A stretch of DNA of 64,000 nt from Paenibacillus bovis (lineage in GTDB: Bacteria > Bacillota > Bacilli > Paenibacillales > Paenibacillaceae): the NCBI RefSeq assembly GCF_001421015.2, contig NZ_CP013023.1, positions 3,403,501-3,467,500 on the forward strand. The letters are read 5' to 3'. The translations under genes and the position numbers were made by a program. Positions 16,802-26,802 of this stretch are shown one piece after another. Positions within the stretch are counted from its first letter, which is position 1. Every line of letters begins with the position of its first letter. A model generated the notes under the pieces. That model did no database searches. It was not told where the DNA came from and saw only the letters and a list, made by a program, of their open reading frames with translations.

Positions 16802-18646
16802 TCAGGAGACATCAGTTTGCATCGCTTGTCTGAACTGACTCTGATACAGATCGTAATAGACTCCCTCCATGGATAACAACTGATCATGGCTGCCCTGCTC
16901 TGCAATCTGTCCATCCTGGATAACCAGAATCCGGTCTGCATCGCGAATCGTGCTGAGTCGGTGGGCAATCACAAAGCTGGTACGTCCATGCATCAGCGCT
17001 CTCATCCCCTGCTGGATATGCATTTCGGTTCGTGTATCTACACTGCTGGTCGCTTCATCGAGAATCAGAATAGACGGATTGGCGAGAATAGCCCGTGCAA
17101 TCGTCAGCAGCTGCCGCTGCCCATGGCTCAGATTGCTGCCTTCCGCATTCAATACGGTATCAAGACCATGCGGCAGTCTGGCAATAAAGCCTTCTGCACT
17201 GGCCTGTCGCGCAGCCTCTTCCACATCCGCATCTGTCGCTTCCAGTCGTCCAAAGCGGATATTTTCACGAATAGTCCCCGAGAAGACATGCGCATCCTGC
17301 AATACCATACCGATCTGGCTACGCAGTGCATTTTTATCTAGTTCATGAATAGGATGACCATCAATAAAGATTGTTCCTTCATTCGTTTCATAAAAACGGG
17401 TCAGCAGATTAATGATGGTTGTTTTACCGGCACCTGTAGGACCGACCAGCGCAATCTTCTCGCCAGGTCGAGCTTCAAAGGTTACTCCTTTCAAATTAAG
17501 GGAATTCGTTGTATAGCCAAAAGACACATTATCAAATACGACTCTTCCCTGTATATCATCCAAAAGCACTCCTCTCTGCTCAGAATACTCGGATGCTTCA
17601 TCCATAATCTCGAATACACGTTCTGCTCCGGCAATCGCGGATTGAATCATATTGTACTGATCTGCAAGTTCGGCTATCGGTCGTCCAAATTGCTTGGAAT
17701 AATTCAGAAAGCTGACAATAATCCCCACGGTAGCCATGCCATGAAAAGCCATCCAGCCACCAATACTCGCGATTAGTGCATAATCCAGATTACTGATCAT
17801 ATTCATGGTTGGTCCGACGAAGCCGGACATGATCTGTGCCTTGATTCCGGCACGATTGAGATTATTACTGATCCCGCGGAACCGCTCTGTTTCGGTTTTC
17901 TCCCTGCGATACTGCTTGATCACCTTCTGGCCGCCAATCGACTCTTCGATAAATCCATTTAATTCACCCAGATGCTGCTGCTGATTTTTAAAATATGTCC
18001 GGCTGAGTCCTGCAATTCGGCGTGTGGCGAGCAGCACGAGCGGAACTGTTAGCATAGCCACTAGCGTCAGCGGAATATTCAGCATCAGCATGATAATAAG
18101 CGAACCGCTTAGGGTAATCAGACTGTTGAGCAGCTGGGTGACACTCTGATTCAGCGTATTGGAGACGTTATCAATATCATTGGTTGCCCGGCTCATCAAT
18201 TCTCCGGTCGCATGTGTGTCAAAGAATGACACAGGCAGCTTCTGATACCGGCTGAATAGATCACGTCGCAGCTCGGATACCGTATACTGTGAGACACTCG
18301 TCATCACATAAGCTTGCACCCAGGATACTGAACTTCCCAGCAGATACAGACCGAGCAAAAGCAGACTCAGGCGTACCAGCATATCCCAGTCGTGAGGAAT
18401 AATCGCCCGGTCGATGATTTTACCCAGTAAATAGGGGCCGATCAGCGAAACAATAGCATTGAGCACGGTAAAGATATAGACGGTGATCAATCCTTTACGC
18501 TGTCGGTTCAAATATATCCATAATCGCTTCAGAGTAGCAGAGCGATTTTTGGCACGTACTTTGGGTATATTGCCTCGTACCGGTCTATTCCCCATACCGG
18601 GTGAGCCAGACAATCCTATTGGAGATTGAGCGTTACGACTGGACAT
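16802..18646 (-). CDS. ABC exporter half-transporter (YfiC-like)
   Basis: A 614-residue protein with an N-terminal six-helix ABC membrane domain (~45-340) and a nucleotide-binding domain: Walker A GPTGAGKTT, signature LSHGQ (His for the usual Gly), Walker B ILILDEATSSVD, and H-loop IAHRLST. A ~40-residue basic, glycine-rich N-terminal tail precedes the first helix. Its gene overlaps the upstream ABC gene by 14 nt, so the two very likely make a heterodimeric multidrug-type exporter such as B. subtilis YfiB/YfiC. Substrate unknown. Confidence 0.92.
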   Translation of the reverse strand: MSSRNAQSPIGLSGSPGMGNRPVRGNIPKVRAKNRSATLKRLWIYLNRQRKGLITVYIFTVLNAIVSLIGPYLLGKIIDRAIIPHDWDMLVRLSLLLLGLYLLGSSVSWVQAYVMTSVSQYTVSELRRDLFSRYQKLPVSFFDTHATGELMSRATNDIDNVSNTLNQSVTQLLNSLITLSGSLIIMLMLNIPLTLVAMLTVPLVLLATRRIAGLSRTYFKNQQQHLGELNGFIEESIGGQKVIKQYRREKTETERFRGISNNLNRAGIKAQIMSGFVGPTMNMISNLDYALIASIGGWMAFHGMATVGIIVSFLNYSKQFGRPIAELADQYNMIQSAIAGAERVFEIMDEASEYSEQRGVLLDDIQGRVVFDNVSFGYTTNSLNLKGVTFEARPGEKIALVGPTGAGKTTIINLLTRFYETNEGTIFIDGHPIHELDKNALRSQIGMVLQDAHVFSGTIRENIRFGRLEATDADVEEAARQASAEGFIARLPHGLDTVLNAEGSNLSHGQRQLLTIARAILANPSILILDEATSSVDTRTEMHIQQGMRALMHGRTSFVIAHRLSTIRDADRILVIQDGQIAEQGSHDQLLSMEGVYYDLYQSQFRQAMQTDVS

Positions 18647-20372
18647 AGGCTACCTCCTCTTCTCCCAGCTGGGATTGCCGTATATCCCGGTAAATGGCAC
18701 TGCTGGACATCAACTCCTGATGTGTACCCTGTGCTGCGATGCGTCCGTTATCCAGAACCAGGATATGATCTGCATCAATAATGGATGATACCCGCTGGGC
18801 AATCAGAATATTGGTACTTTCTTTCATTTTATGTCGGAGCAGTAGGCGAATCCGCGATTCGGTTACTGCATCAAGCGCACTTGTACTGTCATCCATAATC
18901 AGAATCGCCGGTTGAATTAACAGCGCTCTGGCAATAGACAGACGCTGCTTCTGTCCACCGGACAGGTTAATTCCGCGTTGTCCAAGCAGCGTATCGTATC
19001 CATTTGGCAGACTGGATATGAATGAATGCGCTTCAGCAGCCCTTGCTGCCTGCTCGACTTCTTCTTCCGTGGCATCGGGTCGTCCATAACGGATATTATC
19101 GCGGATGGTTCCACTGAACAGAATGCTCTGCTGCATCACCAGACCAATCCGGCTTCGCAGATGGTCGATTGGAATCATACGAATATCAGTATCATCAATA
19201 GTAATCGAACCTGCGTTCACCTCATATAATCTTGGAATCAGGCTTACCAGCGTCGACTTGCCGGCACCGGTAGCACCAAGAATAGCAACGGTCTCCCCTG
19301 GCCGGGCGGTAAAGCTGATATGTTCCAGCACCAGATTCTCATCTGCCCGATCATAAGCAAAGGAAACATTATGAAACTCGATCTGTCCTTTCCTGATCAT
19401 TACCTTTTCTTGGTTAGAATCATCTGAAATTTCACTGCGTGTATCCAGTACTTCATTGATACGGTCAGCGGAGACTTTGGCACGGGATACCATCGTCAGC
19501 CGACTACTCAGCATCAGCATCGACATAAGCAGCTGGGTCACATAGTTAATAAATGCGATCAATTCGCCGACAGACAGCTGCCCTTTCCAGCTCTGTATAC
19601 CACCGAACCATAATACAGCAACAATACTTATATTGAGAATCAGCATCATTATCGGCATATTTAGTGCCAGCAGGCGTACGGCTCGAATTGCCGTATCCGT
19701 ATATTCCTGATTAGCCCGATCGAAGCGCTGCTGCTCATGTTCGGCTCGTACAAATGCCTTAATGACCCGAATCCCTGCCAGATTTTCCTGCAGTACTGTA
19801 TTTACTCCATCCAGCCTACTCTGCATTTTTGTAAACAAAGGGAAAGAAAAACGAATAAGCGCATACAGTATAATAAATAGCACCGGCACCGATACGAGCA
19901 ATATCAGCGTTAGTGCTGGACTGATCCGAATCGCCATAACCAGACTGCCGACCAACAGCAGCGGAGAACGAATTGTCCGCAGTACCAGCTGGACAAAATT
20001 CTGCATCTGTACCACATCATTGGTCAAACGCGTGATCAGCGATCCTGTCTTGAGCTGATCCAGATTGCGATTGGAGAATGTCTGAATATGTTCAAACAGC
20101 CGAATTCGCAGATCATTACCAAAATTCTGGGAAGCAATACTCGAAAAAATCGTACATCCTACCCCACCGAGCAACCCAATCAGCGCAACTCCCAACATAA
20201 TGCCCCCGGTCGATATAATATGTGAAAGATCATTTTTCATTAACCCTTTATCCACAATACTCGCCATCAGGGTTGGCTGAAGCAGATCCATGCTTACTTC
20301 CAACACCATAAGTAGTGGTGCCAGTATGCACCAGAGCCAATAGGGTTTGAGTAATACCCTAAGCTTCCACAT
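18633..20372 (-). CDS. ABC exporter half-transporter (YfiB-like)
   Basis: A 579-residue partner of the following ABC protein. Membrane domain ~15-300; Walker A GATGAGKST, signature LSGGQ, Walker B ILIMDDSTSALD. The catalytic Glu after Walker B is replaced by Asp (MDD), typical of the degenerate site in heterodimeric exporters. Starts with AAGGGGAAC before the ATG. Preceded by a small hydrophilic gene in the same direction. Confidence 0.92.
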   Translation of the reverse strand: MWKLRVLLKPYWLWCILAPLLMVLEVSMDLLQPTLMASIVDKGLMKNDLSHIISTGGIMLGVALIGLLGGVGCTIFSSIASQNFGNDLRIRLFEHIQTFSNRNLDQLKTGSLITRLTNDVVQMQNFVQLVLRTIRSPLLLVGSLVMAIRISPALTLILLVSVPVLFIILYALIRFSFPLFTKMQSRLDGVNTVLQENLAGIRVIKAFVRAEHEQQRFDRANQEYTDTAIRAVRLLALNMPIMMLILNISIVAVLWFGGIQSWKGQLSVGELIAFINYVTQLLMSMLMLSSRLTMVSRAKVSADRINEVLDTRSEISDDSNQEKVMIRKGQIEFHNVSFAYDRADENLVLEHISFTARPGETVAILGATGAGKSTLVSLIPRLYEVNAGSITIDDTDIRMIPIDHLRSRIGLVMQQSILFSGTIRDNIRYGRPDATEEEVEQAARAAEAHSFISSLPNGYDTLLGQRGINLSGGQKQRLSIARALLIQPAILIMDDSTSALDAVTESRIRLLLRHKMKESTNILIAQRVSSIIDADHILVLDNGRIAAQGTHQELMSSSAIYRDIRQSQLGEEEVAYVQS

Positions 20373-20482
20373 GATTGTTCCCCTTATTGAAACGAACTAC
20401 GGTCTGCAATGATATAGCTCGGCTTGTTCTTATGAAGCAGATATTATTTATCTTCATATGATCTTGTCGCTTCATTGGCTAT

Positions 20483-20899
20483 CTACGCATCCTTTCCTTC
20501 CGGATCAGTATCTTCGTTTATCTGGATAACAGGATTTTCGATTTTGTTTTCCTGATCTTCCGCTTCGTGATTTTTGCCGATCCGACTGTCACGATCCGGC
20601 TGATTCATGTCCTCATCCTTTTCTACGAGTTCAAACATATGGATAAATTCCTGAATAATCGTATCTGTTGCTTTGAGTTCACCACTGATCACCTGCCGGA
20701 TTGATTCGTATTCCGGTTGCTCCAGCTGAGTCAGCAGGGTATTGCGTCTAATATTCAATCTTTCCAGAAAAGCCAGAGCGCGCCCGCGCCGGAAAGTCTG
20801 CGCACTACGGAAATGCTTTTTATCTTCCGGGTTACGCCCTTTTCTTTCCCGATGTTCATCATGAGAACGTCCTCTATGTTCATGCTTTCCTTCACGCAT
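20483..20899 (-). CDS. hydrophilic protein of unknown function upstream of ABC genes
   Basis: I start this at the ATG at 20899, giving 138 residues, because frames further upstream run through the paired operator. The N-terminus is rich in His, Arg, Glu and Lys (MREGKHEHRGRSHDEHRERKG). The middle (FRRGRALAFLERLNIRRNTLLTQL, then ELKATDTIIQEFIHMFEL) is a helical segment that I believe recurs next to YfiB/YfiC-like exporters in bacilli. The C-terminus is acidic. No signal peptide. It may be a small regulator or accessory factor of the exporter; no function is known to me. Confidence 0.7.
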   Translation of the reverse strand: MREGKHEHRGRSHDEHRERKGRNPEDKKHFRSAQTFRRGRALAFLERLNIRRNTLLTQLEQPEYESIRQVISGELKATDTIIQEFIHMFELVEKDEDMNQPDRDSRIGKNHEAEDQENKIENPVIQINEDTDPEGKDA

Positions 20900-20920
20900 C
20901 TTTACATCACCCCTATTTTT

Positions 20921-20963
20921 GTATACATTTGTATACACATAATTTACGTATACAAATGTATAC
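20921..20963. promoter_or_regulatory. paired 16-bp operators
   Basis: GTATACATTTGTATAC (20921-20936) and GTATACAAATGTATAC (20948-20963). The second is the exact reverse complement of the first, 27 bp apart centre to centre, immediately upstream of the small gene that heads the ABC operon. The symmetry fits a repressor binding as two dimers (PadR, TetR or MarR type). Confidence 0.65.
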
Positions 20964-21092
20964 ACTAGCAAAAAAATTGTCAATATAGATTTCACTTGAG
21001 AAGCTGAATATACGAAATAGTAATAAGAGCATTTTTCAAATAAAACGTAATAGTCAGGAAAAGCTATTGTAATAGTTTAGGAGGCTATGATG

Positions 21093-21791
21093 ATGACAAG
21101 AAACCATCCATTGAATATTCTGATCTGCGATGATCATATTGCAGTTCATGAAAGTATATCCGCATATTTGCAGGCAGAGCATATGGAATTTGCTTCTGCC
21201 TTTAATGGCAAGCAAGCACTACTTATGCTGGAAAAAGGAAAATTTGATCTTGTTATTCTTGATATTATGCTGCCAGGTCTGTTTGGTACGGAGGTATGCC
21301 GGCAAATCCGGATGTCCAGCACTATTCCTATTATTATGCTGAGCGCCAAAGGAGAAGAAATGGATCGAATTACCGGGCTCGAATTGGGCGCGGATGATTA
21401 TATCACCAAGCCATTTTCCCCAAGAGAAGTAATCATCCGAATCAAAACGATTCTTAAACGCACGCATTATGCACCTGCGCCGCAGGCAGAGCTGCTGCAA
21501 GCTGGCAAGATGACCATCAACCCGAATACACAGGAAGTATATATTGAAGAACAACGAATCGAATTCACTGTCAAAGAAATTGAACTGCTTACATTATTTC
21601 TCTATAACAAAGGCAAAATTCTTTCACGGGAGCAGATTCTGAACAAAGTCTGGGGATATGATTATCCCGGCGACACCCGTGCTGTCGATCATCTAATCAA
21701 GCGCATACGCAAAAAATTCCCGAAAGAACCCGCTGGCTTTGAGATCAAGTCCATCTACGGTATGGGATACAAACTGGAGACTGTACTATGA
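21093..21791 (+). CDS. OmpR-family response regulator
   Basis: A 232-residue two-component regulator. Three ATGs lie in a row; the third (21093) is 8 nt from AGGAGG and is preferred. Receiver domain with phospho-acceptor Asp57 (LVILDIMLPG), conserved Lys in YITKPFSP; winged-helix DNA-binding domain from ~135 (VKEIELLTLFLYNKGKILSR, VDHLIKRIRKKF, IYGMGYKL). The gene overlaps the kinase gene downstream by 4 nt (ATGA), so they are coupled. The signal is unknown. Confidence 0.93.
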   Translation: MTRNHPLNILICDDHIAVHESISAYLQAEHMEFASAFNGKQALLMLEKGKFDLVILDIMLPGLFGTEVCRQIRMSSTIPIIMLSAKGEEMDRITGLELGADDYITKPFSPREVIIRIKTILKRTHYAPAPQAELLQAGKMTINPNTQEVYIEEQRIEFTVKEIELLTLFLYNKGKILSREQILNKVWGYDYPGDTRAVDHLIKRIRKKFPKEPAGFEIKSIYGMGYKLETVL

Positions 21792-23032
21792 AATCCTGGA
21801 CTACGCATCGAAGAGGCATTTATATAGCAATTCTGATTTGCTTTATTGTCGGACAGCTGGCGGGAACGCTGGTGATCAAGTATTTATTTATCAATTACAA
21901 ACTCAGGGATATGTATCCCCAGGCAACCATGGCTGCCAGCAGTATTGCCAAGGGCAAAACCGATATTATTCATTCGGGACAATTTATTCTTAAAGCCTAT
22001 GATCTTGATGGTAATGAAATTTCACTTGGTAATGAGCATCCTCCAAATATGTTTCAGGTTAGCGCCAAGCAGTTCAAGGATGTTCTTACCGGTTATATTC
22101 CGCAGGTTCTTCGTGACCATCAGATGGCGATTACCCGGGAGATTAAGGGACTGCCTAATGATTCAATTGTTGTCGGCGTACCGATTGTGCGCCAGGGCAA
22201 GCATACAGGAGTTGTTTTTCTGATGGAGCCCTCAAGTGAATATCAGGCTGTACTGAATGGATTTTATCTTGTATTTACAGTAATGCTGGTAGTGTGTACC
22301 CTCTGCATTGGTTACTTTTTATCCTCCTATCTGAAAGAGATGAAGCGGCTGGAAAAGACTCGGCGGGATTATGTAGCGAATATCAGTCATGAGCTTAAAT
22401 CCCCAATTGCTTCGATTCGCGCTTTAACCGAGACGCTTGCCGATAGAATGGTGCATGATGAAGAGAAAAAACATAACTATTACAGTATCATTCTGTCTGA
22501 ATGTGCACGGCTGCAGCGGCTGATTCAGGATGTACTCGATTTATCCAGCATGCAGAATCAACAGCACATATGGGAAAAGCAAAAACTGGATACCGGAAAA
22601 TGGATAGCTTATATTGAATCAAGGTATTCTTTTCTTGCGGAAGAGCTCGGGATTGAATTCCGCATCGGTGATCAAGCCAGATCTCTTCCGCCGGTATTGT
22701 CCAACCCGGACAAAATTACACAGCTAATTAATATCCTGATGGATAATGCAATGAAATTTGTCGACGAAGACGGCATTATTACGCTGGAGGCAGAGATTCG
22801 ATCCAAAACAATCATCATCAGCATCAACGACAATGGGCCTGGGATTGATAGAGAAAGCCTGCCCTTTATCTTTGAACGATTCTACAAAAGTGACCAGGCT
22901 CATCAGGGCAATGGAAGTGGATTGGGATTGTCTATCGCCTACGAAATTGTACAAGGACTGGATGAAGAAATATACGTAAACAGCCAGCCGGGACAGGGCA
23001 CTACTTTCTTTTTTACACTCAGAAGAGCTTGA
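21788..23032 (+). CDS. sensor histidine kinase
   Basis: A 414-residue membrane kinase. Two membrane helices (~11-32 and ~158-180) enclose a ~125-residue extracytoplasmic sensor domain. The dimerisation box has His201 in VANISHELKSP; ATP-binding boxes are N (ILMDNAMKFV), G1 (INDNGPGID), F (IFERFYK) and G2 (GNGSGLGLSIA). Partner of the response regulator overlapping its start. Confidence 0.93.
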   Translation: MKSWTTHRRGIYIAILICFIVGQLAGTLVIKYLFINYKLRDMYPQATMAASSIAKGKTDIIHSGQFILKAYDLDGNEISLGNEHPPNMFQVSAKQFKDVLTGYIPQVLRDHQMAITREIKGLPNDSIVVGVPIVRQGKHTGVVFLMEPSSEYQAVLNGFYLVFTVMLVVCTLCIGYFLSSYLKEMKRLEKTRRDYVANISHELKSPIASIRALTETLADRMVHDEEKKHNYYSIILSECARLQRLIQDVLDLSSMQNQQHIWEKQKLDTGKWIAYIESRYSFLAEELGIEFRIGDQARSLPPVLSNPDKITQLINILMDNAMKFVDEDGIITLEAEIRSKTIIISINDNGPGIDRESLPFIFERFYKSDQAHQGNGSGLGLSIAYEIVQGLDEEIYVNSQPGQGTTFFFTLRRA

Positions 23033-23055
23033 TTGCCAAAATGAATATATCTGAT

Positions 23056-23097
23056 GCCAAGACAAATGTGAGCTTCCACAATAGTCTTGGCTTTTTT
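23056..23097 (+). terminator. rho-independent terminator
   Basis: GCCAAGAC pairs with GTCTTGGC around a 20-nt loop and is followed by TTTTTT, 24 nt after the kinase stop. Confidence 0.85.
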
Positions 23098-23250
23098 GCA
23101 TTTACATGATTTATGCTTTTGATCGCTGGGAGCAACCGGAAAACTTGATCCCTTGGATACCCCAAAGGACACATAGAGGACAAACCGCTCTTTTATAATA
23201 AGATGAGTTAATGAATGAGCTAGGCGAATAGCTCACAGGAGAGATGAACA

Positions 23251-23673
23251 ATGAAAATGAAATTTATTATGATGCAGACACGCAAGCTGCCGGAACTGCT
23301 GCAAATTGTACTGAATATCAGCTTGTTTCTGATGGCGATTGTGCTGAGTGTGCTGCTGATGAAGGAAACATGGAGTATTTTCTCTTCGGTTTTTCTGTCA
23401 TCAGAAGAAATCGACAGTTATTTTGCTTTTACCGATGAGCTGCTTGTTTTCTTTTTGTACTTTGAATTTATCGCTTTGATCGTCAAATATTTCAAGTCCA
23501 ACTTCCACTTCCCGCTGCGCTATTTTATCTATATCGGGATTACAGCGATTGTACGACTGATTATCGTTGATCATGAAGAGGCACTCAGTACGTTCTGGTG
23601 GTCGATGGCTATTCTGGTGCTGATTGGCTCATTATTCCTGGCCAATACCCGTGTCGTGCGAAAAGATCACTAA
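23251..23673 (+). CDS. psiE: PsiE-like membrane protein
   Basis: A 140-residue protein with four membrane helices. The motif EEIDSYFAFTDELLVFFLYFEFIALIVKYF and the stretch HFPLRYFIYIGITAIVRLIIVDH match the phosphate-starvation-inducible PsiE family, a small inner-membrane protein of unknown function. GGAGAG lies 7 nt before the ATG. It precedes a second two-component system by ~70 nt; no phosphate-regulon site was recognised. Confidence 0.85.
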   Translation: MKMKFIMMQTRKLPELLQIVLNISLFLMAIVLSVLLMKETWSIFSSVFLSSEEIDSYFAFTDELLVFFLYFEFIALIVKYFKSNFHFPLRYFIYIGITAIVRLIIVDHEEALSTFWWSMAILVLIGSLFLANTRVVRKDH

Positions 23674-23745
23674 TTCCGCTAATCCAGTGGTATTCTTAGG
23701 AGGATGCAACCATATCCGGAATATCGCTCAGATGAAGGAGAATTC

Positions 23746-25489
23746 ATGAAAAATCGCAGTATTACCTTTAAACTTTTTCTGATGACTGTCCTGTTTTTCG
23801 TATGTTTTTACGGGATGGTTATACTTAGTCAATTATTGTTTTTTAACAATTTTTATGAAGAGCACAAAGTCAATAAAGCAGAAAACGATCTGGAGAGGCT
23901 GGCGGCTGTTTATACAAAATCCGGGGATCATTCAAGGCAGATGTCCAATGAAGTACTGCAGTTTATGAACCGTAACAAAAGTCAGCTTACTATAGTCAAC
24001 ATGGATGGGCAGATGGTGCTGGAAGATCCATATCACCTGGTTCTTCGTAAAGACAACGGACAAAAAGTGTCTGTCTCCCTCTCGCTCTACATGAATCTGA
24101 ATGAAGATTCCTTCCGGGCGCTGAATATTCGTACCGGTGACAAGCTGGATCTGTGGGGAAATGCAGACACTCAGGTAAATCAGTCGCAAATCGTATTTAC
24201 ACCGGAACAAATCGAAAAACATCAACCACGGACTACATCGTATATACCGGATATATCCGGTACAGTGACCGAGATTGTACTGCCTACGCCCAAGAACTGG
24301 AACCAGCGGCAGGGGCTGCTTATGGAAGCACTATATCGTGCCTTTCCATTATCGGATAGTCAGCAGGAGCAGCTGCTGGCGATGAAACCGTTGCAGTATG
24401 AGTGGACGGAATCCTGGAGCGGAACACACAATGTGATTATGATTCAGCCAGTAAAACGTTCCAACCAGAATGTGGAGCTGCTGTTCGCTCTCACATCTCT
24501 GCAGGAGATCAGCGACACCACAGAAGCACTGCGCTGGTTCTATCTCTATCTGGGAATCGGCGGTTTTGTATTAATCCTGATTTTGTCGCTGTTTTTCTCC
24601 AAAATTATTACAAGGCCGCTGATTGCACTGAATGCTATGGCGAAGCGGATCGTCAAGCTGGACTTTAGCGCAGATCCGCCTCCTGTCCGGCAAAATGATG
24701 AGCTGGGCAGTCTTGCCAGCAGCATGTACACGATGTCGATCAGCCTCGACAAGGCACTGCGCGAGCTTCAGGAAGCCAATCAGCAGTTGCAGCAGGATAT
24801 GGAACAAAAGCAAAAAATCGAGTTGATGCAGCAGAGCTTTTTCACCAATGCTTCCCACGAACTGAAAACACCGCTCAGTATTGTCAAAAGTTTTGCGGAA
24901 GGACTGCAGGACGGGGTTAATATCAATAAACAGGATCATTATATCTCTGTCATTATTGAAGAAGCAGACAAAATGGAAATGCTGATCAAGGACATGCTCG
25001 ATCTGGCACGGCTGGAATCGGGAACGATCCGGCTGCACAAGACTTCCTTTATGCTCAGCGAGCTGACCGAAAAGGTCGCAGATCGACTGGTGCATCTGTT
25101 ACAGGCTCGCCAGCTGGAAATTATGATTATTCCGGTCAATGAACTTCCTGTTATCGCCGATCCGGACTGGATTGAACAGGTCATCCGTAATTTTATTGTA
25201 AATGCGATTCGTCATGCCGATGAAGGCAGTACGATCGTTATCGAAATGGTCAGCGATCCGCAATCTACCCGTTTTTCTGTTGAAAATAAAGGGGGAACCG
25301 ATACCGGAAGATCAGCTGGCTCAGATCTGGGAACGATTCTATCGGGGTGAAGCTTCACGCAATCGCCAGACCGGCGGAACGGGCCTTGGATTATCTATTT
25401 CACGACAGATTCTGGACCTGCACGGGTTCCGTTATGAAGTAAACAATCGGGAGAAGGGTGTCTGCTTCTCCATTATTTTCGAACGATAA
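23746..25489 (+). pseudogene. sensor histidine kinase, frameshifted in the ATPase domain
   Basis: A two-helix membrane kinase with HAMP region (~265-335) and His371 in FTNASHELKTP. Frame 1 runs from the ATG at 23746 (AAGGAG upstream) to a stop at 25350. Within GGGGG at 25291-25295 one extra G shifts the frame: frame 1 reads VENKGGTDTG, whereas the frame that continues reads KGEPIPEDQLAQIWERFYRG and then GGTGLGLSISRQ, the F and G2 boxes needed to bind ATP, ending at 25489. Restored length would be about 580 residues. Without correction the product lacks the ATP lid and should be inactive. A sequencing slip in the G-run, a recent mutation, or reversible slippage are all possible. Confidence 0.88.
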
Positions 25490-25546
25490 AGGTGTTTACG
25501 GTATAGAACGATAATGGATATTACCTTATAGAAAGAGGGATGCACG

Positions 25547-26227
25547 ATGGCACGAAAAGTGCTTCTGATCGAAGATGAAGCGCGAATACGCGAAGTAGTA
25601 TCGGATTACTTTGAACAGGATGGCTGGGAAGTGCATCAGTCGGATAATGGCCCGGATGCACTGGAATGGCTCGATACACTGCAGCCCGAACTGGTCATCC
25701 TTGATATTATGATGCCTCGGATGGATGGATTTGAAGTATGTCGCCAGGTGCGTACCCGTTCGGGAGTTCCGATTATCCTGCTGACTGCCAAATCCGCAGA
25801 TCAGGATAAAGTACTCGGATTTGAACTGGGGGCAGACGATTATGTTACCAAGCCTTTCAGTCCCAAAGTGCTGATCGCCCGTGCCAACTCGCTTATGAAG
25901 CGGGTAACCGAGAATTACCAGCCTCAGGGGCATATGATTACTTTTGGCTCTGCCGTACTTAATACGCTTGCTCATCGGTTGGAAGTCGACGGTACGCAGA
26001 TTGAACTGACTCCCAAAGAATACGATCTGCTTCTGCTGCTTATTCAGAACAAAAATATTGTTATTTCCCGGGATTCTATTCTGAACCGGGTATGGGGTCT
26101 TGAATTTGAAGGCGATACCCGGGTAGTTGATTCCCATATCAAAAAGCTCCGCGCCAAACTCGGCTACGAGTCGCGTCATATTCGCACCGTGATTGGTACA
26201 GGGTATCGGTTTGAACTGACATCCTGA
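25547..26227 (+). CDS. OmpR-family response regulator
   Basis: A 226-residue regulator that follows the frameshifted kinase gene and should be its partner. Receiver domain with Asp53 (LVILDIMMPRMDG) and Lys in YVTKPFSP; winged helix from ~130 (LTPKEYDLLLLLIQNKNIVISR, VVDSHIKKLRAKL, VIGTGYRFEL). Intact. GAAAGAGGG precedes the ATG. Confidence 0.93.
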   Translation: MARKVLLIEDEARIREVVSDYFEQDGWEVHQSDNGPDALEWLDTLQPELVILDIMMPRMDGFEVCRQVRTRSGVPIILLTAKSADQDKVLGFELGADDYVTKPFSPKVLIARANSLMKRVTENYQPQGHMITFGSAVLNTLAHRLEVDGTQIELTPKEYDLLLLLIQNKNIVISRDSILNRVWGLEFEGDTRVVDSHIKKLRAKLGYESRHIRTVIGTGYRFELTS

Positions 26228-26271
26228 TTGATAAATGCCGCCATTTTGCACCAAGAAAGGAAAACAATTTT

Positions 26272-26796
26272 ATGAACCCGACATGGCTCCCTACGCTGTG
26301 TACTGTACTGAATCTGGGTGCAGGAACAGCTTCACTACTACTCACTGTTAATGGACATTACCGACTGGCACTGATCTGGATTGCCATGGCAGCTGTTTTT
26401 GATGTACTGGATGGACTGCTTGCCCGCCTGCTCCACTGTACGAGTGAATTTGGCAAACAGCTGGATTCTCTAGCCGATCTGATCTCGTTTGGTGCAGCTC
26501 CGGCTATGCTGGTTCTGCTGTACCAGCTGGACGATGACCGCTGGCTTGGTCCGGCAGCCGTTATTTTGTTCGTGATCTGCGGCGCACTGCGGCTGGCACG
26601 ATTTAATATATCCGGCTCGATCAACGGATTTACCGGACTGCCTATTACGGCTGCGGGGACACTACTTGCACTGTCCTCCCTGTCCGGCCCCGATCTGCCC
26701 AGCTACTGGACCATTATATTGATGGCTGTTATGTCACTGCTGATGATCAGCCGCATCCCATTTCCCGCCTTCAAAAATAAAATGGTGAGGAAGTGA
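26272..26796 (+). CDS. pssA: CDP-diacylglycerol-serine O-phosphatidyltransferase
   Basis: A 174-residue integral membrane enzyme that makes phosphatidylserine, the precursor of phosphatidylethanolamine. The CDP-alcohol phosphotransferase signature D-G-x2-A-R-x8-G-x3-D-x3-D is complete: LDGLLARLL...GKQLDSLADLISFG. Length and N-terminus match the short Bacillus PssA. It is followed after 6 nt by a DedA gene, echoing the pssA-ybfM pairing of B. subtilis; psd is not nearby. Confidence 0.9.
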   Translation: MNPTWLPTLCTVLNLGAGTASLLLTVNGHYRLALIWIAMAAVFDVLDGLLARLLHCTSEFGKQLDSLADLISFGAAPAMLVLLYQLDDDRWLGPAAVILFVICGALRLARFNISGSINGFTGLPITAAGTLLALSSLSGPDLPSYWTIILMAVMSLLMISRIPFPAFKNKMVRK

Positions 26797-26802
26797 GTAC
26801 GC

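Noticed and set aside
25526..26254. Open frame opposite the second OmpR-type regulator
   Set aside because: The plus-strand regulator is unmistakable; the antisense product has no domain and no start signal.
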